A DNA stretch of 64,000 bases from Lachnospiraceae bacterium. Its GTDB lineage: Bacteria > Bacillota > Clostridia > Lachnospirales > Lachnospiraceae. The translations under genes and the position numbers were made by a program. Below, piece after piece: positions 18,227 through 27,606 of the stretch (position 1 is its first letter; every line of letters begins with the position of its first letter). The notes below the pieces were generated by a model that was not told where the DNA came from, did not search any database, and was given only the letters and a program-made list of their open reading frames with translations. Location of the stretch: positions 1 to 64,000 of the forward strand of contig QXXL01000008.1 in the NCBI GenBank assembly GCA_009911505.1, given 5' to 3'.

Positions 18227-19288
18227 TTACTGTGACTGCCTTTGGAGGCAATATTCCCAGATATAATCATCTAGGCCTTTATAGCGCGGATCCCACACAT
18301 ATGTTCCAAACGTAAACCCCATGCTACCAAGAAGCTGTAATAAGCTATTGTACCCATTCTGCACATGGTGGTTTGTGGCAAAATCCATATCAAAAGCTGT
18401 TTTGATTTCAGACAGCCCCTCGTTCCTCAATTCCTCCAACGCTATCTGAAGCTGCGTGAGTGAATTTACGCCGGGAACCGCCAAAACTGTCAGACCTGTC
18501 AACGCATGGATTACATCCGCCTTCATTGGTCCCTCTGTCAGCAATATGACTGACTGTACGGTTCCGGCAAGATGTGTCCAGCCTTCTGCATGGCAGCCTT
18601 CCTCCATTTCTGTACTGGATACCCAGCGGAACTTCCTTTTGCTGACATCATCTCTGCGTATCTGCATCCCCTGGATTCTCCCTAACCGATCCCTTACCGG
18701 AACCAGTATGCCTCGCTTTTCATGAACGAAGGTCCATTCTCCATTCTTATCTCTATAAAATCCTGGAACACCGGCAGGGCATATTCCCTCTGACTGCAGC
18801 TGCCTTGCAATCGCCGACATTCCAACTACTGGCGTTGTCCGATAACCCAGACGTCCAATATCAGCTTCTGTAAGCCCTCTTTTAAGGAGATTCTCTCTAT
18901 GATCTGCCGCTAAGGACAGCTTTGAAAGCAACGCCGTATAGGCATTGTTTCGTAATTCAATACTGGCAAGCTGGCATTCCTCTTTCTGCTGTGTAATGAT
19001 TTTCTTTTTCTGCCGTGTAACAATCTCAGGCGGGCCAAGCCTTTCAACCAGCTCCCTCCTGACTTTATCCCTTGGAATCCCCGTATAAAGTGCATATAAA
19101 TCAAAGATACCGCCAGATATTCCACATCTCGGACAGCGAAACACTTCTTTTTTCAGGTTGATATTCAAATGCTTTTTCTTCGGGCTTTCATCACAACACG
19201 GGCATTGTACATAATATGAGCTTTTGCCTGATTTCGGCATAGGCAATCCAAGCAGTGAAACGATATCCCACATGTGAAATATCTCCAT
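18227..19288 (-). CDS. Primase-like protein, CHC2-type zinc finger plus Toprim
   Basis: 353 aa from the ATG with AAAGGAGG upstream. The zinc-binding cysteines are C29, C32, C52 and C55 (CPCC then CPRC). A central linker leads to a Toprim-like domain with VILLTEGPMKADV and TAFDMDFA, the acidic residues that bind metal. This is the layout of DnaG-like/DUF3854-type element primases, without a helicase domain. Likely primes element replication. Last gene of unit A. Confidence 0.85.
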   Translation of the reverse strand: MEIFHMWDIVSLLGLPMPKSGKSSYYVQCPCCDESPKKKHLNINLKKEVFRCPRCGISGGIFDLYALYTGIPRDKVRRELVERLGPPEIVTRQKKKIITQQKEECQLASIELRNNAYTALLSKLSLAADHRENLLKRGLTEADIGRLGYRTTPVVGMSAIARQLQSEGICPAGVPGFYRDKNGEWTFVHEKRGILVPVRDRLGRIQGMQIRRDDVSKRKFRWVSSTEMEEGCHAEGWTHLAGTVQSVILLTEGPMKADVIHALTGLTVLAVPGVNSLTQLQIALEELRNEGLSEIKTAFDMDFATNHHVQNGYNSLLQLLGSMGFTFGTYVWDPRYKGLDDYIWEYCLQRQSQ

Positions 19289-19302
19289 ACAGCCTCCTTT
19301 CC

Positions 19303-19325
19303 GGGGATGGCGAGAAGCCATCCCC
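19303..19325 (-). other. Hairpin directly upstream of the primase ribosome binding site
   Basis: A perfect 9-bp stem (GGGGATGGC/GCCATCCCC) with a 5-base loop, sitting just before AAAGGAGG. No U-run follows, so it is not a terminator; it may protect mRNA ends or tune translation. Confidence 0.6.
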
Positions 19326-19341
19326 ATATTGTGGTATTGGG

Positions 19342-20103
19342 TTATGCAGTGGCCTGTTGTGCTGCATATTCGCAGATAAACCGTGCCGCCTCACTCAGCT
19401 CTTCATCGCCCTTAAACTTGTTGGCAACCCATGTGATTGCGCCGGGATCCAAAGGCAATACCTCTCCCAACGTTTTCCCGCTGAATTTTGTAATCGGGCA
19501 GGGCTTTGCCATTGCCTGCTGCAGTTTTTCCTCCTGCGTCAATTCTTTTGGAGCCACAGGCAGTGCCGTGTATGCATCTTCTTCCTGCTGCAGCTGCTGG
19601 CTCTGATCAGATATAGGGGTCTGCGGCATCTTGTCTGCCGCTTCATTTCCCGGCATACCCAGTTCATTAGGTGCATTTTCCTCAAAATCTTCACCTGCCA
19701 TGGCAAACTGCAAGCCAAAGCCAGCATTACGGAGCGCAATCCCGACTGCAGCTGTCTGTGCCCACTCTCTTGGCGACACCGAAGGTTTGTCTTTCAGATA
19801 ACCTCTGGATGCTGTTGCTTCCGCAAGATACGCCTCCACCGGATCGCTATACTTGGGATACACCCTTGCAGTAGCCACAAAACAGTCCTTTGCCGGCGTG
19901 ACCTGAACCGCTATTTTCCCTTCCGGATATTTCATGCGGAACCATGCCATCTGCATCATGACAGGGAGACGCTTGCGCACTTCTCCCGTAGACAGATCCG
20001 TATAGTCAACGGCAAACGGCGTAGGATCGAAACCTGACACCTCATTGATTTTTTCGATCATGGCGAGCATAGCCGCCTTATCATTCGAGTTATTCTGACT
20101 CAT
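19342..20103 (-). CDS. Putative single-strand annealing/recombination protein
   Basis: 253 aa. The N-terminal half contains FVATARVYPK and SPREWAQTAAVGIALRNAGFG, like the AET(S/A)AxGRAL helix of Erf/Rad52-type phage annealing proteins. After an acidic/glutamine-rich linker (about 140-195), the end (ITKFSGKTLGEVLPLDPGAI, WVANKF) resembles the small C-terminal module found on exonuclease X-like proteins. It shares a unit with a YqaJ nuclease and a helicase, as phage recombination pairs do. The family call is tentative. Confidence 0.6.
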   Translation of the reverse strand: MSQNNSNDKAAMLAMIEKINEVSGFDPTPFAVDYTDLSTGEVRKRLPVMMQMAWFRMKYPEGKIAVQVTPAKDCFVATARVYPKYSDPVEAYLAEATASRGYLKDKPSVSPREWAQTAAVGIALRNAGFGLQFAMAGEDFEENAPNELGMPGNEAADKMPQTPISDQSQQLQQEEDAYTALPVAPKELTQEEKLQQAMAKPCPITKFSGKTLGEVLPLDPGAITWVANKFKGDEELSEAARFICEYAAQQATA

Positions 20104-20115
20104 AACATAGCCTCC

Positions 20116-20565
20116 TTAAAATTTAATATTGTTGTAAGTGTTTCGATACTGTATCCAAATGGGCAGAATCGTATTTATGTACTGGCTGATGCAGGATTTA
20201 TACTGCTCCTGCGTACTGGCTGCAAAGCTGGAAAAACGTTTCCTGCCATCCCGGACTATGCCCTCAAAAGATGTCAATGCTGTTTCCTGCTTTTTCTTCC
20301 CTTCTGCATCAGTCTTCGGGCCGAATTTCCTTTCTGTCAGTATAAAACGCACATAAGCGTCCACTAACTGGAAATGATATCCCATCACTTGGGTATCCAT
20401 AGTAATCGGTGCCGCTTTACAAAATCCCTGAAAAGTTTCCAAGACACAGATACGGTAATTCAGTTCCTGCATCTCCAGCAGCCCCTCTGGCGGAAGACTG
20501 TTCTCTGAAATCTGTGAACGGATTACTGACCGTCTCTCTCGGTACTTGTCTAAAATTGTAGCCAT
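20116..20565 (-). CDS. Hypothetical protein
   Basis: 149 aa, not recognised. Mostly helical, with charged N-terminus (ILDKYRERRSVIRSQ) and two conserved-looking aromatic helices at the end (SCISQYINTILPIWIQYRN). 12 bases from the annealing-protein gene and 45 from the helicase gene, so part of unit A; context suggests an accessory role in DNA metabolism. Confidence 0.75.
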   Translation of the reverse strand: MATILDKYRERRSVIRSQISENSLPPEGLLEMQELNYRICVLETFQGFCKAAPITMDTQVMGYHFQLVDAYVRFILTERKFGPKTDAEGKKKQETALTSFEGIVRDGRKRFSSFAASTQEQYKSCISQYINTILPIWIQYRNTYNNIKF

Positions 20566-20610
20566 AGTAAGCTCCTTTCTTTATCCCCGCCCATATTAAG
20601 GGCATATTGG

Positions 20611-22782
20611 TTAAAGCAGCTCCTGCAGCCGTCTGGCAAGGCAGGTGCCGCGTTTTTCTGTGTCGGTTCTTTTGACTGCAATGCAAAGCGCCCGCTTCTC
20701 CCCAACAATTATCACCCGCTCTTTGCCTCTCGTGATTGCCGTATAAATAAGCGGCCTTGTCAGCATGATGGAATGTGCGCATTGCAAATTGATAATAACG
20801 GACTTATATTCAGACCCTTGGGACTTATGCACCGTAAAGGCATATCCAAAATCCAGCATATCCAGTTCCGCAGGTTCATACTCTTTAAGCCTGCCATCCC
20901 CGAAATCCACCTGTACGGTTTTATCTTCCCCGCTTCCGGAGATATTTCGGATATACCCAATATCTCCGTTGTTGACATCATCCCGGTTTTTTATCTGCAT
21001 GACCTTGTCCCCGCAGCGGAAAGCACGTTTTCCACGGATAACTTCTGGTTTCCCTATATCTTTTGGGTTTACCAGCTCCCGCAGCCTCTCATTCAGTGCA
21101 TTCGCCCCCGTTTCTGTTTTCTGGCGGTATGGCGTGAGCAAAGCCACATTATCAATGCCATACCTTTTTGTTTCCTGCAAATAAAGTTCCGCAATTTTCT
21201 CTGCCGACATCTGCATTTCCACAGAAGGAATAAACTGAAAGTCATTTCCATACTCCAATGCAGCATTTCCATGACGGATCCGTTTTGCATTTATTGCAAT
21301 ATGGCTGCCGGATTTCTGGCGGAATACTTTATCCAGTCTGACAGTTGGTATCCGGCCACTCGCAATGATTTCACTGAGTACCGCTCCTGGGCCAACGGAA
21401 GGAAGCTGATCCGCATCGCCAATCAATACCATCCTTGCCCCAGGCTTCACTGCTTCAAACAAGTAACCGGCCAGATAAATATCCAGCATGGAAACTTCAT
21501 CAATCAAAATCAAATCGGCTTCCATAGTTTCTGTATCCCCATAATTGCCGTCTTCATCTGCAACCAGCCCTAATGCTTTATGAACCGTTGATGCAGTACA
21601 GCCTGTAGACTGCTCCATTCTTCTGGCTGCGCGTCCCGTAGGGGCGCCACAGCAGATGCCCGCCTTTGGGTACTGGCGTCTGTAAATGTCCAGGATCGCT
21701 TTCTGAATCAAAGTCTTGCCCGTGCCGGGACCTCCGGTAATCACTGACAGGCCCTGTGTCAGCGCCATTTTTACAGCATTACGCTGTTCCGGCGCCAGTT
21801 TCAGATCCATCAGACGTTCCTCCTCATCCAGCTCATTATCCAGATTGGTACAGATATTTACTTTTCCAGTCCTTACTTTCTGACAAATCTGTTCTGCAAG
21901 CCTTGTTTCCGCATATGCAGTTTTTGCCCGATATACATTCCCCTGGTATGACACCAGCTGCCCGCTGTATACAAGCCTTGCGGCTCGGTTCGCAGCCATT
22001 TCTTCTGTAAGCCGCGGCGTATTCAAGATTTTCATGCAGTTCTTAATGAATGTATGCTTTTCCATACACAGGTGGCCTTTATTTTCTGCATCCGTCAACG
22101 TGAACAGCAATGCTTCATCCACACGTTCCGTAGACAGCATATCGAATCCCATACTCATAGCAATCTTATCAGCCACCTTAAAACCGATTCCTGCCATTTC
22201 ACAGAGCTGGTATGGGTGTTTTCTTACAATTTCCATTGTCTGGTTTCCATATTCTTTATACAGCTTCACCGACCTGTTTGGCGTAATGCCATGAGGTGCC
22301 AGAAACGCAACTACATCGCGTGCTCCCCTGTTTTCCAAGTATGAATCACATATTTTTTTCAGTTTCTCCTCACCGATTCCGGGTATGGACAGCAGCCTTT
22401 CCGGCTCTTTGTCCAAGACATCCAGCGTGCGCACACCGAAAGCTGCATAAATCCGTTCAGCGATCTTCGAGCCAATGCCCCTGATTTTCCCGGATGACAG
22501 ATATGCAATTATCCCTTCCCTGGTTGGGACAAGCACCTCATCATAGCTTTCCACCTCAAACTGAAGTCCGTGGTTCTGGTGTTTGCTCCAATGCCCCCGC
22601 ATCTCATAACGCATATGACGCGTAATGGGAAGGCAATATCCAACTGCTTTCACCTGTGTTAAAAGCTGCCCGGATAAGTCCTTGATTTTCTCACAAGGCC
22701 GGTATAGCGCAACCATATAGCTTCCTGGTTCTATCTGCGCCGGATTTGGCGGATAAATCATTTTTTCAAATTGACATAACAA
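20611..22782 (-). CDS. RecD2-like ATP-dependent DNA helicase
   Basis: 723 aa from a TTG start, chosen because AGGAG lies 7 bases before it; the next in-frame ATG is too far from the site. A helix-hairpin-helix N-terminal region (IRGIGSKIAERIY, LLSIPGIGEEKLKKI) is followed by superfamily 1 helicase motifs: Walker A ITGGPGTGKT (about 345-354), ILIDEVSMLD, GDADQLPSVGPG, and the C-terminal FTVHKSQGSEYKSVI and YTAITRGKERV. This is the RecD2/YrrC type, a 5'-3' helicase acting without RecBC. Part of the element's recombination/replication set. Confidence 0.92.
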   Translation of the reverse strand: MLCQFEKMIYPPNPAQIEPGSYMVALYRPCEKIKDLSGQLLTQVKAVGYCLPITRHMRYEMRGHWSKHQNHGLQFEVESYDEVLVPTREGIIAYLSSGKIRGIGSKIAERIYAAFGVRTLDVLDKEPERLLSIPGIGEEKLKKICDSYLENRGARDVVAFLAPHGITPNRSVKLYKEYGNQTMEIVRKHPYQLCEMAGIGFKVADKIAMSMGFDMLSTERVDEALLFTLTDAENKGHLCMEKHTFIKNCMKILNTPRLTEEMAANRAARLVYSGQLVSYQGNVYRAKTAYAETRLAEQICQKVRTGKVNICTNLDNELDEEERLMDLKLAPEQRNAVKMALTQGLSVITGGPGTGKTLIQKAILDIYRRQYPKAGICCGAPTGRAARRMEQSTGCTASTVHKALGLVADEDGNYGDTETMEADLILIDEVSMLDIYLAGYLFEAVKPGARMVLIGDADQLPSVGPGAVLSEIIASGRIPTVRLDKVFRQKSGSHIAINAKRIRHGNAALEYGNDFQFIPSVEMQMSAEKIAELYLQETKRYGIDNVALLTPYRQKTETGANALNERLRELVNPKDIGKPEVIRGKRAFRCGDKVMQIKNRDDVNNGDIGYIRNISGSGEDKTVQVDFGDGRLKEYEPAELDMLDFGYAFTVHKSQGSEYKSVIINLQCAHSIMLTRPLIYTAITRGKERVIIVGEKRALCIAVKRTDTEKRGTCLARRLQELL

Positions 22783-22903
22783 TCTTTTTCTCCTTTCTGA
22801 CAGAGCCAGGCCGGAACGGTGTTTTATCCATCCGTTCACGGCCCGTCTGCCACTCGTATTTGGTGTTCTTCTCAAACCCATCCTTCAGGTCAGTACAGGG
22901 GAT

Positions 22904-23422
22904 TCACCGCCATTGCGCATCAAATCCCAAAGAAGACAATCCCATGATATGATTTTCACAGTCAAGCTGCACACAGCATTTATTGCTTCCACGTTTTTTA
23001 ATCTCTTTCTGCACTTCACGATACAGACCTTCCTCAAAAACCACCATCGGTTTCCGGAGCAGAGCCGCATGTACGATTTCCCCCTTCATTCCGCTGCTAA
23101 GACGGTTCCCGCAGATAAGAATAACCTCACTGTTTTCCAAAAGGGACAAACCAAAGCTAAGAGCCAAGGCTCGCTCTGAAGGGAGGCTGTCACAAAGCAA
23201 CATCGGCAGATAGGCATGTGGTGCCCGGGCATACATTCCCATCCTCTCAGATGCATAAAACATATATGCCCTTGCCATGTGCATGTTGTGAAGAAACTCA
23301 GCATTATCTTCTGCATTTAAAGGCGAGCAGATATAGGCCCGCTTTTTACATCTGTCATTTTCCAGGAACTGCATTTCCAAATGCTGCTCCCATCCCTCAA
23401 TAAACATAGTATCCATAAGCAT
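22904..23422 (-). CDS. DUF4406-type nucleoside deoxyribosyltransferase-like protein
   Basis: 172 aa. Rossmann-like fold typical of the DUF4406/DUF7768 group, distant relatives of nucleoside 2-deoxyribosyltransferases: YICSPLNAEDNAEF near the start, ARAPHAYLPMLLCD, SERALALSFGLSLLENSEVILICG. Such proteins are common in phages and integrative elements, but the substrate is unknown. Lies between the helicase and nuclease genes. Confidence 0.8.
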   Translation of the reverse strand: MLMDTMFIEGWEQHLEMQFLENDRCKKRAYICSPLNAEDNAEFLHNMHMARAYMFYASERMGMYARAPHAYLPMLLCDSLPSERALALSFGLSLLENSEVILICGNRLSSGMKGEIVHAALLRKPMVVFEEGLYREVQKEIKKRGSNKCCVQLDCENHIMGLSSLGFDAQWR

Positions 23423-23480
23423 TTCCTCCTTTTGTCCTGCATTTTGGCCATACAGGTATACCTGCAGGATGTGTCCTCCA

Positions 23481-24518
23481 TTAAATCGGCTGTACCGATA
23501 CTTTGACTTTCCTGCTTTCCGAAGCCTTCAGGACATCCGCATAAACAGCCGGATATTTTTCCTTCAAGGCCTTTGAATCCGGTCGGCGGGTAGTCTTTGT
23601 GATGAAATCAATCAGGAACTTATCCGTGGTGGTTTCCAGAACCCCATGTTCATGCTCCTTCATAACCTCAGCAATTCGCACGCTATGTGCCTCAATCTCC
23701 TTTTCATAAGTTTTAATTTCCCGGTTGCAGTCTGTAATTTTTTCCTGAAGCTGCGCTATCTTACGAAGTGCCGGTTCATACTTGCTTGAGAACTCCAATG
23801 TTACCAGTCCCTTCTGACTGGAACCATAAATCCTTGCAAGCGACTGCAGTGCAAGCTTGGGCGCAACCTCTGCCATAGTAGGCGGCTTATCGTTTTCCAG
23901 GCTCCAGATCCATTCCTCCAGGCGTTCAAAAATCATATCCTCCTTCGCCTTATCGCGGACAATCTCCGGCATCGCCAAATCATTGTCAGGGTTATTGCCC
24001 CAGACTGCAGAAAAAGCGCCAATATTGACATCCGCCACTGCGAGATAAAAACGGAGCTGGAATTCATAGTACAGCGGGATTGCATTATCTGCCCAATCAT
24101 CCGCCTTATGGTAGGTGCAGCTTTTGCATTCCAGAATCCCCGGCTCACCGTCTGCCTTTCTGGTAAACCTGCGGTCGAAATTAGCAAGTGCATACGGATG
24201 GTCTGCATGCTGGTACAGATATGTGTCCTCTGTCACGGTATTTCCCGTTTTCTGCCCATACCAATATGCGGCGACTGGCTCCAGCAGATGCCCCATCATC
24301 AACTGATTGGTATTGCTTTTGGCTGCCGGCTTCATACGGCCTTTCTTCACCAGCCATAACTCCATGGGCGTCATCCATGGCGAAACCCCGAATATAGCCG
24401 CAACATCGCTTCCCCCTACCGTGTAGGGAATATCCCCTTTGGGTCCATGCATACGGCATTCCAGCCAATGTTCATTTGTCATGCCCGCAGTATCACATAA
24501 AATAATCGGTTTTCCCAT
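23481..24518 (-). CDS. YqaJ-type viral recombinase exonuclease
   Basis: 345 aa from ATG (MGKPIILC); a longer frame exists but overlaps the upstream gene. PD-(D/E)XK nuclease motifs: GGSDVAAIFGVSPW, MMGHLLEPVAAYW, then GILECKSCTYH (E-x-K). A coiled-coil segment follows (about 250-300). Partner of RecT/Erf-like annealing proteins, supplying 3' single-stranded ends. Start overlaps the upstream stop by one base (TGATG). Confidence 0.9.
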   Translation of the reverse strand: MGKPIILCDTAGMTNEHWLECRMHGPKGDIPYTVGGSDVAAIFGVSPWMTPMELWLVKKGRMKPAAKSNTNQLMMGHLLEPVAAYWYGQKTGNTVTEDTYLYQHADHPYALANFDRRFTRKADGEPGILECKSCTYHKADDWADNAIPLYYEFQLRFYLAVADVNIGAFSAVWGNNPDNDLAMPEIVRDKAKEDMIFERLEEWIWSLENDKPPTMAEVAPKLALQSLARIYGSSQKGLVTLEFSSKYEPALRKIAQLQEKITDCNREIKTYEKEIEAHSVRIAEVMKEHEHGVLETTTDKFLIDFITKTTRRPDSKALKEKYPAVYADVLKASESRKVKVSVQPI

Positions 24519-25657
24519 CAGTAACTCACCGCCTTTGCAAGATCGTAATCGCTCCACTTAAAGCTAAGCGCCCGAGCCATATTTTCCTCAACGGCCAACA
24601 TCTTGCTTTCCGGCGTATTCCAAGTCTTGAGGATAAATGGAATCTCCTGCATGGCAAGAAATACGTCATGTGCTGTTGCCGTCCCGCCGCCATAAGCCAT
24701 CTCAAACATAGCAATAGCCTCCACCGCAGCTTTCTTTGGCAGGCTCAGTTTCTTGCATATGCGCGTCATAGCATTAACCGGATAATCCAGATAAACTTCC
24801 AGAAGCCTCTGCAGCTTGGCAATTGAGTCTCCAAACTGGGCAAAAAGCTGGTCAAGGGCAGCATCGAAGTCACCGACTTTTTTCTGGTGCCTATGGTCCA
24901 CTGCAATACAGCCCCCGATATGGATTGGATGCTGTCCGCCTACCAGCAATGCCGATACTTTCGCTGAAGCGATCCCGGTATCTGATGTGATAAACCGTAC
25001 ACCCGGCATCAGTTTATCCGCCATTGCTGTTTTGCCCTGGGATGCCAAAAGCTTTGTATAGGCTCCCAGCAAGTCTTCTTTCTGCCCCGGCATTTTCCAT
25101 GAGGCGCTGACCATTGAATGATCACAATAACCACACGCATACTCATTTCCAGGGAAACGGATATCCAACTTTGCCTTTAATGCACCCAACAGCTCATTAA
25201 TCGGGAGAACCGAATAATCTGTCGGATCACCAGAATGTACTGCCGATATTTTTTCGTCGCGGATCAAAAGCAGGGCAGAGGATGAATAAAGTTTCAAACA
25301 GGCATTCAGAACCTCCGCCAGCACGCTGCGGCTGAGTTTTGGGAGCGCTGTGCCTCCGATTTTTGCCCGGTCAAGCAGGCTTTTGTAGGCCGTTATGCGC
25401 AATGGGTAAAGATTCCCGCCAACACGCATGGCAAGCCCAAGGTTAGATGCTGTATCTTCCACGGCATCCATACTGGTTCCTGCTGCAAATGCAGACAGAT
25501 TTCCATAAAGAGGGGACGATGTGTCCAACGGCTCAATCTGCAGTTCATCTACTCTGCATGTAAGCCACTGGCTTTTCTTCGTCTGCTCATCATGATAATC
25601 ATACATTGCATTGTAGGAATAAAATGTTGTTGAGTAATTGTCCTGACAATTTTGCAT
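24518..25657 (-). CDS. Conserved element protein of unknown function
   Basis: 379 aa from ATG with AAAGGAGC upstream. First gene of unit A, directly after the tandem terminators of leader A. No domain recognised with certainty. Features include YACGYCDHSMVSASWKMPGQ, GVRFITSDTG and PIHIGGCIAVDH, reminiscent of DUF932-like phage/plasmid proteins in general style only. Likely cytoplasmic. Position ahead of the YqaJ nuclease suggests a role in DNA processing. Confidence 0.75.
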   Translation of the reverse strand: MQNCQDNYSTTFYSYNAMYDYHDEQTKKSQWLTCRVDELQIEPLDTSSPLYGNLSAFAAGTSMDAVEDTASNLGLAMRVGGNLYPLRITAYKSLLDRAKIGGTALPKLSRSVLAEVLNACLKLYSSSALLLIRDEKISAVHSGDPTDYSVLPINELLGALKAKLDIRFPGNEYACGYCDHSMVSASWKMPGQKEDLLGAYTKLLASQGKTAMADKLMPGVRFITSDTGIASAKVSALLVGGQHPIHIGGCIAVDHRHQKKVGDFDAALDQLFAQFGDSIAKLQRLLEVYLDYPVNAMTRICKKLSLPKKAAVEAIAMFEMAYGGGTATAHDVFLAMQEIPFILKTWNTPESKMLAVEENMARALSFKWSDYDLAKAVSY

Positions 25658-25706
25658 AGTGTATGCTCCTTTCGTTTTCGGCGGGTCTGCCGCCTTGATA
25701 TATAAC

Positions 25707-25879
25707 AAAAGCCGACACCCCCGAAGGACTGTCGGCTTATGCCCAAATTAGGCCGGAAACAAAAAAATGCCATTTGCAAGACGCAAATGACACTGTGAAA
25801 CTTCTGCTAAACTGTTTTTGGCTAAAACCAAACTTGATACTGATATTTGTATTATAACAGAATCCATCACAATAGTCAA
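25707..25879 (-). promoter_or_regulatory. Promoter and conserved leader, copy A
   Basis: Sigma-70 promoter on the minus strand: TTGACT (25874-25879), 17-base spacer, TATAAT (25851-25856). The leader has ATATCAGTATC at 25836-25846, a short hairpin TTTGG/CCAAA, and ACAGTGTC at 25789-25796 leading into an intrinsic terminator. The same arrangement occurs at 38.3 kb and 55.8 kb. It drives unit A (24518-25657 down to the primase). Confidence 0.85.
25761..25792 (-). terminator. Leader A terminator
   Basis: 10-bp stem (25768-25777 with 25783-25792) followed by seven T on the minus strand. It lies about 50 bases downstream of the promoter start site, inside the untranslated leader. A second hairpin, GCCGAC/GTCGGC (25711-25736) followed by TTTTGTT, lies between it and the first gene. 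Confidence 0.85.
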
Positions 25880-25899
25880 TCCGCCCAAAAACGAAAGCA

Positions 25900-26043
25900 T
25901 TATATTATATGGTTTTGTTTCTGCTTTTTATTTTCCTTCCGAACATCATCTTGATTGCATCGGTTTATCTGTAACAGGCACATAAATACCACCCCTATCA
26001 TGCTCCCTATAAAAATTCCCGCTAAAAAACAAATAACATTCAT
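25900..26043 (-). CDS. Small membrane protein, DUF3789-like
   Basis: 47 aa. Starts MNVICFLAGIFIGSMIGVVF, a single membrane helix with glycine spacing, then a basic tail (RCNQDDVRKENKKQKQ). GGAGG lies 8 bases before ATG. It resembles DUF3789 microproteins common in Firmicutes integrative elements. It sits between the terminator of unit B and promoter A, so it needs its own transcript; a TATAAT at 26190-26195 could serve. Confidence 0.75.
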   Translation of the reverse strand: MNVICFLAGIFIGSMIGVVFMCLLQINRCNQDDVRKENKKQKQNHII

Positions 26044-26213
26044 CCTATTTTCCTCCAGTAATATATTAAAGATGCCTCCGCCAAATTACAGACTGCGGTA
26101 TCCTTCCCCAACCCACAAAGCAAATGCATCTATGCCATTTTAAAAAATGAACCTCAAATTTTATTCAGACAATATCAACCAGGCATTCCATTATAAGCCC
26201 TGTTTCCATACGC

Positions 26214-26242
26214 AAAAAAGGATGCCGCCCAAAACGGCATCC
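26214..26242 (-). terminator. Intrinsic terminator closing transcription unit B
   Basis: Perfect 8-bp stem GGATGCCG/CGGCATCC (26220-26227 with 26235-26242) followed by six T on the minus strand, 24 bases after the DUF4314 gene. Confidence 0.9.
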
Positions 26243-26265
26243 CTCCTCATTAAAAACTATGGCAA

Positions 26266-26652
26266 TCAAACATCCTCTGTAATTTTGCGAAAAATATCCA
26301 CATCAGGAATCATGCCAAGAAACCTCCCGTTATCAAATTTACAATGGATTGTCGGAGCATCATCAACAGATTCCACCGTGCCTTCCATTTGTGCTGGAAT
26401 GGGATGCGGATCATCTTTCATCTCAATCAACATAATCCGTGTTCCTTCAGGATATGTGTCCTTGTAAAATTTTCGGTACGCTTCTTTGCTGTACGCAACA
26501 ATCCGTTCCTTATCCTCTATGATTTGATAATCAAAGCCATGTTTCCGTTCAAACGGATAAAACAGCAGTTTTCTGAATCTACGCTTGACGAGGTGTCCTG
26601 GAACAAGAATGCCTTCATAGTTATAGTAAACGCGCTGTACTTCCATACTCAT
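26266..26652 (-). CDS. DUF4314-domain protein
   Basis: 128 aa. The C-terminal half (about 66-125) matches the small beta-barrel DUF4314 domain seen in element proteins: PEGTRIMLIEMKDD, GTVESVDDAPTIHCKFDNGRFLGMIPDVD, DIFRKI. The N-terminal half is basic and unrecognised. Last gene of unit B, ten bases after the methylase gene. Confidence 0.8.
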   Translation of the reverse strand: MSMEVQRVYYNYEGILVPGHLVKRRFRKLLFYPFERKHGFDYQIIEDKERIVAYSKEAYRKFYKDTYPEGTRIMLIEMKDDPHPIPAQMEGTVESVDDAPTIHCKFDNGRFLGMIPDVDIFRKITEDV

Positions 26653-26662
26653 CTTCTCTCTT

Positions 26663-27592
26663 TCATTTATTTTTTTTCAGACCCCACAGCCCCTTTCCTA
26701 TATGCTGGAAATGTTCTGGATGGCACTGCAGTGTCTGTCGGATTTTCTCTTTCCACCACTTATGCCCTTTCACCCTCTGATACGGTTCAATCTTCTCATA
26801 TAAATAAGCAAGTGTAACCGCCTCATCACATTGTTCCAAAACAGCCGCCACCACATCGCGCCATGTCGCACCCGGCATGTCCCGGATATCGGCCTCTGCT
26901 TTCTTTGCCATAATAACCGGAACCAGCAGCGGTGAGTCCTTCCTTACAATCATTACATACTCATGCAGAATCGGAATGAATTTCCCGCTATACTGGATTT
27001 TGTCTGAAAAGCAGTTATGCTGGGCTTTGATGATGATATTTTCCAGTGTCCCCGGTTTGATGATTTCAGAAAGCATACTGTAAAGCACGCCTTTCTTCTT
27101 GATGTCGCCCATCAGGACTGCCATCCTGCCGCCTTTTTCAAGGGCAGTGAACTGCTTCATCATGGCATAGTTCATTTTCCCGACAAAGCCTTCCCAGTCC
27201 GGTATGCGCGACAGGTCATACTGTCTCGGGTCATATCCATAGTTCTTCTGTACCTCTGCAGCTTTATACATAACATCTGAATAAGTGACGATATCCCAGT
27301 ATGGAGGATGCCAGAATATAAATTCCGGCCGCTCCGGAATCTCGCAGCTCATGATGTCAAAGCCGCTGTGCAGGTCGTAAAGATGGCTGCAGACTCCCAG
27401 CTTATCCGCCGCCGCCCCGGTTGTCCCGCTTCCGCACATATAGTCACAGATTTCTTTTGGCCTGAAGAATCCCAAAAGATCCTCAACCAGTCTGGGAGAG
27501 CAGTTTCCCCAGTACCGGTTATCTCCGCCTTCCCCGCGCTCCGGATAGGAGACAAGGCTGGTCAGCGGTTTTGATTCGCTTTTATAAGGCAT
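26663..27592 (-). CDS. DNA methylase with C-terminal winged-helix (HARE-like) domain
   Basis: 309 aa from the second ATG, which has AGGGGG upstream; the longer frame lacks a site. SAM-binding motif I DYMCGSGTTGAAA (about 50-62) and catalytic motif FWHPPYWD (about 95) mark a Rossmann amino-methyltransferase of the N6-adenine/N4-cytosine kind. The motif begins HPPY where most have D/N/S-PPY. The C-terminal part (about 235-305) looks like a HARE-HTH domain. No restriction partner nearby, so an orphan methylase that may mark or protect element DNA. Confidence 0.85.
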   Translation of the reverse strand: MPYKSESKPLTSLVSYPERGEGGDNRYWGNCSPRLVEDLLGFFRPKEICDYMCGSGTTGAAADKLGVCSHLYDLHSGFDIMSCEIPERPEFIFWHPPYWDIVTYSDVMYKAAEVQKNYGYDPRQYDLSRIPDWEGFVGKMNYAMMKQFTALEKGGRMAVLMGDIKKKGVLYSMLSEIIKPGTLENIIIKAQHNCFSDKIQYSGKFIPILHEYVMIVRKDSPLLVPVIMAKKAEADIRDMPGATWRDVVAAVLEQCDEAVTLAYLYEKIEPYQRVKGHKWWKEKIRQTLQCHPEHFQHIGKGLWGLKKNK

Positions 27593-27606
27593 AATGCACC
27601 CCCTGT

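Noticed and set aside
25707..25879. T-box or known riboswitch in leader A
   Set aside because: No T-box sequence or specifier loop; the leader is about 50 bases to its first terminator and is shared by unrelated operons.
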